From Bacteroidia bacterium (GTDB taxonomy: Bacteria > Bacteroidota > Bacteroidia > JABDFU01), in NCBI GenBank assembly GCA_020849195.1, contig JADLGT010000334.1, positions 1 to 6,164 on the forward strand: a stretch of DNA of 6,164 bases, in the 5' to 3' direction. The notes beneath the pieces are model-generated. The model saw only the letters and a program-made list of their open reading frames with translations. It had not been told where the DNA came from and did not search any database. The first letter of the stretch is position 1; the number at the start of each line of letters is the position of its first letter. Shown here piece after piece: positions 1 to 5,011 of the stretch. A program made the position numbers and the translations under genes.

Positions 1-775
1 GAATGATTTTATAATTACTATTATTTAATACATCGTCTTTGATAATTCCGGTAATCTGTTTTTTAAATCGGTGGTCATTTGCGTCAATTACCAGTAAACC
101 ATATTTGCCAAATAAGCTATGCACAAGAGCGCGTGTAGCATCAGCCAAATTTTTATTAGTAAGATAGGCCTGCTCAAATAATGTAATAAGTTCTTTGGCA
201 TTAAGCGTTTCTCCAAGAATAGGCTTTAGTTCATTAATAAGTGTTAATATGCTCTTGGTTTCTATTGCACCGGCAATACGTCGTTCGTCGCCAATCGCTT
301 GTTCGGCGTTCCACTCTATTTTTTTTCCAAACAAGTGAATGTGATTTATTTCTTCAAAGTCGTGGTCTTCACTTGCCATCCAGTAAGCAGGAACAAAATT
401 ATATGCAGGATAGTTTTTCTTTAGCTCTTCAGATAAATTAATTACAGTAATAAGTTTATATATAAAATATAAGGGTCCGGTAAACAAACACAACTGATGG
501 CCGGTACATACCGTAAAAGTCGCAGGGTTTTCAAGCCGATCTATGTGTAGAGATTCTACATTTATGTTTTGTGCCGAATATTGTTCTTTTAAAACTTCAA
601 CTAAAAGTTTACGATCGATAAACTCATTGGCTTTATCGGCAATAGCTTGTTTAAAAGAGGAAATGTTGAATGGATATTTGTAAAATGCAGCGAGTTTGGA
701 CTCGTTATTAATGTAATCGACAATAAGAGAAGAAAACGCCGAAGTTTGCGCTAAACTTATTGTTTCTCTATTCAT
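1..775 (-). CDS. bshC: BshC, bacillithiol biosynthesis cysteine-adding enzyme (C-terminal half missing at left edge)
   Basis: BshC joins L-cysteine to glucosaminyl-malate, the last step of bacillithiol synthesis in the cytoplasm. The window holds the first 258 residues; the family is usually about 530 residues long, so roughly half lies beyond the left edge. Family hallmarks are visible in order. The nucleotide-binding-like motif TGHQLCLFTGPLY is at about residues 91-103, followed by IYK. The strongly conserved WMASEDHDFEEINH block is at about 132-145. A KYGLLVIDAND segment is at about 224-234. I assigned the gene from these motifs read directly from the translation. The start ATG at 775 gives the natural N-terminus (MNRETISLAQT) and lies 5 nt after the stop of the MoxR gene. 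That spacing implies co-transcription and probably coupled translation. No Shine-Dalgarno is seen, as is usual in Bacteroidota. The other pathway genes, bshA and bshB, are not in the window. The reading frame is intact up to the edge. Confidence 0.93.
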   Translation of the reverse strand, partial: MNRETISLAQTSAFSSLIVDYINNESKLAAFYKYPFNISSFKQAIADKANEFIDRKLLVEVLKEQYSAQNINVESLHIDRLENPATFTVCTGHQLCLFTGPLYFIYKLITVINLSEELKKNYPAYNFVPAYWMASEDHDFEEINHIHLFGKKIEWNAEQAIGDERRIAGAIETKSILTLINELKPILGETLNAKELITLFEQAYLTNKNLADATRALVHSLFGKYGLLVIDANDHRFKKQITGIIKDDVLNNSNYKII

Positions 776-780
776 GGTAT

Positions 781-1746
781 TTAATTAATCAGACTTTTAA
801 TAATCGAATCAACGCTTATGCCTTCGGCTTCGGCTTTGTAGTTACGCACTACACGATGGCGTAGAATAGCCGGTGCAACCGATTTAACGTCTTCAATATC
901 GGGCGCATATTTCCCATTTAATATTGCGTTACACTTAGCGCCAATTGCTAAAAACTGCGATGCTCTTGGACCTGCTCCCCACGATAAATAATTTGAAACT
1001 TTTTCGGAAGCTTCGCTGCTTTCAGGACGGGTTTTTCGGGCCAGGCTAACAGCGTATTCCAAAACATTATCGGTAATAGGAACTCGTCTTACCAATTCCT
1101 GAAAATAAATTATCTCATCCGTTGTAAGAATTTTAGTTAACTGTACTTTATAATCAGAGGTAGTGTTTTTAACCACCCTGATTTCTTCATCGTATTTAGG
1201 ATAGTCGAGCATTACATTAAACATAAATCTGTCGAGTTGCGCCTCGGGCAAAGGGTAGGTTCCCTCCTGCTCTATCGGGTTTTGAGTGGCCAGTACAAAA
1301 AACGGGTTACCTAATTCATATCGTTTACCGGCAGTTGTTACCGCACGCTCTTGCATGGCTTCTAACAAGGCAGCCTGCGTTTTAGGTGGAGTACGGTTAA
1401 TTTCATCGGCAAGAATAATATTTGCAAACAGCGGTCCTTTTACAAATTTAAACTGTCTGTTCTCGTCGAGTATTTCGGTACCAATAATGTCGGAAGGCAT
1501 TAAGTCGGGAGTAAACTGTATCCGATTGTAGGATAGCCCCAAGACATCAGAAATGGTATTTATCAACAAAGTCTTGGCCAAACCCGGAACACCTACAAGT
1601 AAGCAATGTCCTTTACTGAAAATAGAAATGAGCACATCTTTAATCACTTCGTCCTGCCCAACAATTACTTTAGAAATTTCTTTTTTCAGTTCGTTATACT
1701 TTAAATTGAAAGCATCTACTGCTTCAACATCGGTTTTATGATTCAT
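781..1746 (-). CDS. MoxR-family AAA+ ATPase
   Basis: This is a cytoplasmic AAA+ ATPase of the MoxR class; such proteins generally act as chaperones that mature or insert cofactors into partner proteins, often with von Willebrand A domains. Its 321 residues match the family length. Walker A is GVPGLAKT (52-59) and Walker B is ILADEINR (111-118), followed by the signature PPKTQAALLEAMQE. Sensor 1 is ATQNP (153-157), then EGTYPLPEAQLDRF with the likely arginine finger R173. Sensor 2 is GAGPRASQ (257-264). The lid ends in LRHRVVRNYKAEAEG. All catalytic positions look intact. I chose the ATG at 1746 over an in-frame ATG at 1836, because the extra 30 residues are hydrophobic and not MoxR-like, and a candidate promoter falls inside them. 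It is followed after 5 nt by bshC. The usual DUF58 and vWA partner genes are not adjacent on the visible side, so its client is unknown. Confidence 0.93.
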   Translation of the reverse strand: MNHKTDVEAVDAFNLKYNELKKEISKVIVGQDEVIKDVLISIFSKGHCLLVGVPGLAKTLLINTISDVLGLSYNRIQFTPDLMPSDIIGTEILDENRQFKFVKGPLFANIILADEINRTPPKTQAALLEAMQERAVTTAGKRYELGNPFFVLATQNPIEQEGTYPLPEAQLDRFMFNVMLDYPKYDEEIRVVKNTTSDYKVQLTKILTTDEIIYFQELVRRVPITDNVLEYAVSLARKTRPESSEASEKVSNYLSWGAGPRASQFLAIGAKCNAILNGKYAPDIEDVKSVAPAILRHRVVRNYKAEAEGISVDSIIKSLIN

Positions 1747-1769
1747 AATTTTAGTGTTTCTAATAAACA

Positions 1770-1801
1770 CGAATATACCAATAAATTTAGTACGTATAAA
1801 A
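1770..1801 (-). promoter_or_regulatory. Candidate promoter for the MoxR-bshC unit
   Basis: Read on the minus strand, TTTT (1801-1798) is followed by 20 nt and then TATATTCG (1777-1770). This resembles the Bacteroidota consensus TTTG-N19-TAnnTTTG with one mismatch in each box. The box ends 23 nt before the MoxR start at 1746, which leaves a short leader. In AT-rich DNA such matches occur by chance, so this is only a candidate. Confidence 0.35.
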
Positions 1802-2114
1802 GCAACTACCTCTTCAAAAATTATTGAGGCAACCAATAAATTATTCTTTCCGCATCAAAGAGGAAGATACTATGTGAGATGAAAAAAAGAAACCAAAAAA
1901 TATTTCGTCTTCATGAAACAGGTAGCGATAAATGGTAATTTTTGTTGCAGACAGCTTTTAAGAGCGATTTTTTATAAACTATTTCTATCGTATGACATTG
2001 GTGAAGATATATCGCCTTTTGTAATTTAAGCTGTGGCTTGACTGCAATAGAAAATGACAGCAATGTATATTTTGTTGAGGAGAACTCTAAACGTGAATTT
2101 TTCACCCAAAAATT

Positions 2115-2146
2115 ATTGCAGCATCGCATTAATATAAATATCTTCG
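2115..2146 (+). promoter_or_regulatory. Candidate promoter for the 43-residue lipoprotein gene
   Basis: ATTG (2115-2118), a 20-nt spacer and TATCTTCG (2139-2146) fit the Bacteroidota TTTG-N19-TAnnTTTG pattern with one mismatch per box. Transcription would begin a few nucleotides after 2146. That would place the ATG at 2148 at or before the transcript start and leave the ATG at 2172 with a leader of about 20 nt. The match is suggestive only. Confidence 0.4.
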
Positions 2147-2171
2147 TATGTCATATATATTATTCAATACA

Positions 2172-2303
2172 ATGAAAACATCAATAAAAAAAATTACACT
2201 GTTGCTTTTTTTGCTTGCCACTGTTGCATTTGCAGTAAGCTCATGCCATGTACAGGAAAGAGGGTGGCATGGTAGTGGAGCGGCTCATCGCCCCAAACGT
2301 TAA
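2172..2303 (+). CDS. Very small predicted lipoprotein (43 aa)
   Basis: This short frame encodes 43 residues. It has a basic n-region (MKTSIKK), a hydrophobic core (about 8-22) and a lipobox VSSC with the lipidated cysteine at residue 25. Signal peptidase II cleavage would leave a 19-residue lipopeptide rich in basic and histidine residues: H26, H33, H39, R30, R40, K42 and R43, with a single acidic residue. The residue after the cysteine is His, so there is no classical inner-membrane retention Asp. It probably sits in the outer membrane or is surface-attached. An in-frame ATG at 2148 would add eight residues, but it overlaps the likely transcript start and weakens the signal peptide. The gene is divergent from MoxR and has its own candidate promoter and a strong terminator, which argues that it is really expressed. 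I do not recognise a family or function. Small lipoproteins of this layout are common in Bacteroidota. Confidence 0.72.
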   Translation: MKTSIKKITLLLFLLATVAFAVSSCHVQERGWHGSGAAHRPKR

Positions 2304-2322
2304 GTGCCTCATTTTTACGAAG

Positions 2323-2353
2323 ACCTGTTTTATTTATTGAAACAGGTTTTTTT
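2323..2353 (+). terminator. Rho-independent terminator after the small lipoprotein gene
   Basis: ACCTGTTT (2323-2330) pairs perfectly with AAACAGGT (2340-2347) around a 9-nt loop, and the hairpin runs into a T-tract to 2353. It starts 20 nt after the lipoprotein stop codon, so it closes that transcript. The barrel gene at 2412 must then have its own promoter. The opposite strand has no T-tract directly after the stem, so the terminator is likely one-directional. Confidence 0.85.
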
Positions 2354-2392
2354 ATTATGATCGATATCAGCTCATGCAGTTTTATTAAAGTG

Positions 2393-2400
2393 TATTTTTG
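2393..2400 (+). promoter_or_regulatory. TAnnTTTG (-7) box for the outer-membrane barrel gene
   Basis: TATTTTTG matches the Bacteroidota -7 element TAnnTTTG exactly and lies in the 58-nt gap between the upstream terminator and the ATG at 2412, where a promoter is required. No convincing TTTG box is found 17-23 nt upstream. The box ends 11 nt before the start codon, so the leader would be under about ten nucleotides. Confidence 0.45.
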
Positions 2401-2411
2401 AGCCTGTAAAA

Positions 2412-3242
2412 ATGAACAGCTATAAATTTACTTTTCTTTTTTGTGTATTGCTTACGGCACTACATAGTTTTTCCCAAAAAAAATTTGTGCGCAACGGAAA
2501 TTTTTATTTGTCGTGGGGATATAATAAAGAGTGGTATAGCACTAGTAATATTCATGCCGACCTGCCCGGATTAAACAGTAATTTTACGTTTAATAATATT
2601 CGGGCTAACGACCACATTGGTTGGGATAAGCTATTTCAACGAGCTTTAACCATTCCTCAATACAACTATCGCATTGGGTATTTCTTCAACGAGAAACAAG
2701 ATCTTGCATTCGAACTGAATTTCGATCATACAAAATATGTGGTAGCAAATGGTCAAACGACTCGTGTTACAGGTACTCTAAAAGGACGTAATGTTGACAC
2801 AACAATTGTAGTTGCATCAAATACGTTGGTGTACCAATTAAATAATGGGGCAAATTTTTTTCTGTTCAACTTAGTTAAAAAATTTAATCTCATAAACACG
2901 GCGAACAACGGAATGGTTATTTCGGGATTGGCTAAGTTTGGAGTAGGACCATTGGTGCCACACGTTGAGAATACAATTTTTGGCAATAGTAATACGCCAC
3001 ATTTTCAGTTGGGAGGCTGGAATACCGGTATAGAAGCAGGTTTGCGTGCAGTGTTTGCGAAACATGTTTACCTTGAGTTTACAAACAAAATAGACTACGC
3101 AAGGTATTTTGGTTTGGAAGTAGATCAAGGAAAGGTCAATCAAAGTTTTTTTTGTTACGAACTTATTCTAAGCCTTGGCTATACGTTTAAATTCCAATCG
3201 CCTAAAAAGTGCGATACTTGTCCGGATAACTTAGGGAAGTAA
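2412..3242 (+). CDS. Predicted outer-membrane beta-barrel protein, function unknown
   Basis: The 276-residue product begins with a signal peptide whose hydrophobic core spans about residues 6-18. It ends in SFSQ (19-22), with likely cleavage before or after Q22, a pattern typical of exported Bacteroidota proteins. The mature part alternates polar and hydrophobic or aromatic residues in strand-like stretches: FYLSWGYN (31-38), YNYRIGYFF (84-92), DLAFELNFDH (97-106), GLRAVFAKHVYLEFTNKIDY (210-229) and ELILSLGYTFKF (250-261). The last is a typical terminal barrel strand ending in an aromatic. After it comes an unusual 15-residue tail with a CDTC pair (C267, C270). The start is fixed by the signal peptide. 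The gene stands alone after a terminator and converges on dnaB with an 11-bp gap. I recognise no specific family or substrate. An OmpA-like or OmpW-like small barrel, or a porin-family domain protein, is possible. Confidence 0.8.
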   Translation: MNSYKFTFLFCVLLTALHSFSQKKFVRNGNFYLSWGYNKEWYSTSNIHADLPGLNSNFTFNNIRANDHIGWDKLFQRALTIPQYNYRIGYFFNEKQDLAFELNFDHTKYVVANGQTTRVTGTLKGRNVDTTIVVASNTLVYQLNNGANFFLFNLVKKFNLINTANNGMVISGLAKFGVGPLVPHVENTIFGNSNTPHFQLGGWNTGIEAGLRAVFAKHVYLEFTNKIDYARYFGLEVDQGKVNQSFFCYELILSLGYTFKFQSPKKCDTCPDNLGK

Positions 3243-3253
3243 AAATTTAACTC

Positions 3254-4780
3254 TTAAAACGGATCTTCTTCAATGTCATTCATTTTCGACCCCCGCGTAA
3301 TAGTATTGGGAGGAAGCGGATTGAAATCGGATGAAGGGTCTAAACCTGCGTTCGCATTATATGAGTTAGTTTCTAAGTCGGCAAACTTAGCGAAGCGGTC
3401 AATAAATTTAAGGTTAACGCTTCCAACGGGTCCGTTGCGATGTTTGGCAATAATAATTTCGGCAACGCCATTAGTAGAATTGCCCTGTCCATCTTCCGTA
3501 AGCCCATAATACTCGGGCCGATGAATAAACAAAACCATGTCCGCATCCTGTTCAATAGCTCCCGATTCGCGCAGATCGCTTAGTTGAGGTTTTTTATCTC
3601 CTCCGCGTGTTTCAACGGCACGACTTAATTGAGAGAGAGCAATAACGGGTATTTCCAGTTCTTTAGCCAAACTTTTGAGCGAGCGGGAAATAGTGCTGAT
3701 TTCTTGTTCGCGGTTACCTGTTTTATTATCTCCTCCGGCCTGCATTAGTTGTAAATAGTCAACTACAATAAGGCTAATGTTGTGCTGCTGTTTTAAACGA
3801 CGGGCTTTGGCACGAAGTTCAAATATGGTAAGTGCGGGTGTATCATCAATAAATAAAGGTGCTTCAGCAAGTTTATTTATTTTGGTATTGAGTTGATGAA
3901 ATTCATGATCTTCAAGTTGTCCTTTTTTTAATTTTTCGGCTGAGATTTCAGCTTCGCTGGATATAAGTCGGTTTACTAATTGTATCGACGACATTTCGAG
4001 CGAAAAAATGGCTACCGGTTTTGAAAAATCGACCGCAGCATTTCGTGCTAAGGAAACTACAAGCGCTGTTTTACCCATTGCAGGGCGAGCGGCAATAATA
4101 ATTAAATCGGAGTTTTGCCAACCCGATGTAACGCGGTCGAGGTCGGTAAATCCGCTTTCAACACCTGTTACGCCCGTTTGTTGATTACGTGCTGTTTCAA
4201 TTTGCTGAATGGCTTTACCAATCAGCGAACTCATCTTATCGTATTCTTTACGAATGGTTCCCGATACAACGGAGTATAAATTACTTTCGGCGGCATCGAG
4301 TAAATCAAATACATCTGATGTTTCTTCGTAAGCGTCGCGAATAGTTTCGGTTGATATACGTATCAATTCGCGTTGAATAAATTTTTGAACAATAATACGT
4401 GCATGAAATTCGGCATTGGCAGCAGATGCAACTCTATTTGTAAGTTGCGTAATGTAATAAGCACCGCCTGCAATTTCAAGCTCGCCGGTTTTTTTCAGTT
4501 CTTGAGTTACCGTTAAAATATCTACCGGCTCTGATTTTTCAAACAAACGTTTTATGGCTCCGAATATTCTCTCATGCGCCTCTTTATAAAAAGTTTTAGG
4601 CTGTAGAATATCAATCACATTCGTTAAAGCATCTTTCTCCAACATTAAAGCACCTAATACAGTTTCTTCCAAATCAACTGCCTGTGGAGGCATTTTACCA
4701 ATATCATTTAACTGCTGACCAATGAAACCCGGTTTGCTTGTTCGTCTTCTTGAACTGTCTTTTACATCTATTTCTGCCAT
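3254..4780 (-). CDS. dnaB: DnaB, replicative DNA helicase
   Basis: DnaB is the hexameric 5'-3' helicase that unwinds the chromosome ahead of the replisome. The 508-residue product is near the usual Bacteroidota length. The N-terminal primase-interaction domain runs from about 30 to 150, with PQAVDLEETVLGALM near 32-46 and AGGAYYITQLT near 104-114. The RecA-like C-terminal domain has Walker A ARPAMGKT (231-238), the catalytic glutamate in SLEMS (E262), Walker B LIVVDYLQL (D341), SQLSR (383-387), the SDLRESGAIEQDAD block (401-414), and the KHRNGPVG segment (446-453) with the likely piston lysine K446 and arginine finger R448. The C-terminus is an acidic, proline- and asparagine-rich tail ending in EEDPF. 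No intein interrupts the motifs. The ATG at 4780 gives a normal short N-terminal extension. The gene appears monocistronic, divergent from a lipoprotein gene and convergent with the barrel gene. Confidence 0.97.
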   Translation of the reverse strand: MAEIDVKDSSRRRTSKPGFIGQQLNDIGKMPPQAVDLEETVLGALMLEKDALTNVIDILQPKTFYKEAHERIFGAIKRLFEKSEPVDILTVTQELKKTGELEIAGGAYYITQLTNRVASAANAEFHARIIVQKFIQRELIRISTETIRDAYEETSDVFDLLDAAESNLYSVVSGTIRKEYDKMSSLIGKAIQQIETARNQQTGVTGVESGFTDLDRVTSGWQNSDLIIIAARPAMGKTALVVSLARNAAVDFSKPVAIFSLEMSSIQLVNRLISSEAEISAEKLKKGQLEDHEFHQLNTKINKLAEAPLFIDDTPALTIFELRAKARRLKQQHNISLIVVDYLQLMQAGGDNKTGNREQEISTISRSLKSLAKELEIPVIALSQLSRAVETRGGDKKPQLSDLRESGAIEQDADMVLFIHRPEYYGLTEDGQGNSTNGVAEIIIAKHRNGPVGSVNLKFIDRFAKFADLETNSYNANAGLDPSSDFNPLPPNTITRGSKMNDIEEDPF

Positions 4781-4849
4781 CTATTTGTCAAATTATTAAT
4801 TCGTCGTGTTTGTATTTTTTCTCCCTGCTTTATTAATTTTTTGGGAAGC

Positions 4850-4857
4850 CAAATGTA
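4850..4857 (-). promoter_or_regulatory. TAnnTTTG (-7) box upstream of dnaB
   Basis: On the minus strand TACATTTG matches the Bacteroidota -7 consensus exactly and lies 69 nt before the dnaB start. That gives a leader of roughly 60 nt with no obvious structure. I cannot place a good TTTG box at the expected distance upstream; the nearest TTG-containing sequences are in the CTATTGTT repeats at 4866-4888. Confidence 0.42.
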
Positions 4858-4865
4858 GTTCATCC

Positions 4866-4888
4866 AACAATAGCATTATTAACAATAG
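4866..4888. repeat. Short direct repeat AACAATAG (two copies, 15-bp period) upstream of dnaB
   Basis: AACAATAG occurs at 4866-4873 and 4881-4888. A third copy, as part of the longer TTATTAACAATAG shared with 4876-4888, lies at 5025-5037 inside the divergent lipoprotein gene. The first two copies sit just upstream of the dnaB -7 box, where an activator could bind. The composition is AT-rich, so chance is a real alternative. Confidence 0.3.
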
Positions 4889-5011
4889 GCAAACACGATT
4901 TCAACAAAAAAATATTCGCAAATTGAGCTTAAATTTTGCTCACCAAAGTTGCTTTCGCTAAAAAGAGGAACGAATTATTAAGTTAACGTTTTAAAATTGT
5001 AAATTTATTCA

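Larger units (their letters stand above)
1747..2171. other. 425-bp AT-rich divergent spacer between MoxR and the small lipoprotein gene
   Basis: Apart from the two candidate promoters at its ends, I see no gene I can support here. A 72-codon minus-strand frame (1911-2129) has no recognisable motif, signal peptide or neighbour coupling. The longest plus-strand frame I noticed, near 2055-2138, is 27 codons. Only short dyads are present, for example GTGAA-TTT-TTCAC at 2093-2105. The spacer could hold a small RNA or regulator sites, but nothing in the sequence identifies one. Confidence 0.6.

Noticed and set aside
1747..1836. In-frame upstream ATG at 1836 adding 30 residues to MoxR
   Set aside because: The added segment is hydrophobic and unlike MoxR N-termini; the 321-residue form matches family length, and a candidate promoter lies within the extension.
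1954..1973. GCTTTTAAGAGC followed by a T run as a terminator
   Set aside because: The stem is only about four pairs around TTAA with a wobble, and no plus-strand gene precedes it.
2093..2105. GTGAA-TTT-TTCAC dyad as an operator
   Set aside because: A five-base arm is too short to distinguish from chance in this composition, and no second copy was seen.
1911..2129. 72-codon minus-strand frame in the spacer
   Set aside because: No recognisable motif, signal peptide or coupling to a neighbour, and its start lies under the candidate promoter of the opposite-strand lipoprotein gene. A chance frame is more likely.
2148..2171. Earlier in-frame ATG for the small lipoprotein
   Set aside because: It would be at or upstream of the likely transcript start and puts non-basic residues before the KTSIKK n-region.
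2753..3143. Two minus-strand frames opposite the barrel gene (2753-2986 and 2871-3143)
   Set aside because: Both lie wholly antisense to a gene with a clear signal peptide and barrel pattern, and neither translation shows any motif.
3273..3555. Alternative frames inside the 3' part of dnaB
   Set aside because: Shadows of a clearly conserved helicase; no independent motif.
3254..4780. Intein in dnaB, a common insertion site in this gene
   Set aside because: Walker A, Walker B and the downstream motifs are contiguous at normal spacing with no insertion.
4924..4942. TGAGC-N9-GCTCA dyad in the dnaB divergent spacer
   Set aside because: Short arms with a single occurrence. It could be an operator, but nothing else supports it.
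4991..5007. TAAAATTG and TAAATTTA as promoter boxes for the gene at 5012
   Set aside because: Each has a mismatch in TAnnTTTG, neither has an upstream TTTG box, and the second nearly overlaps the start codon.
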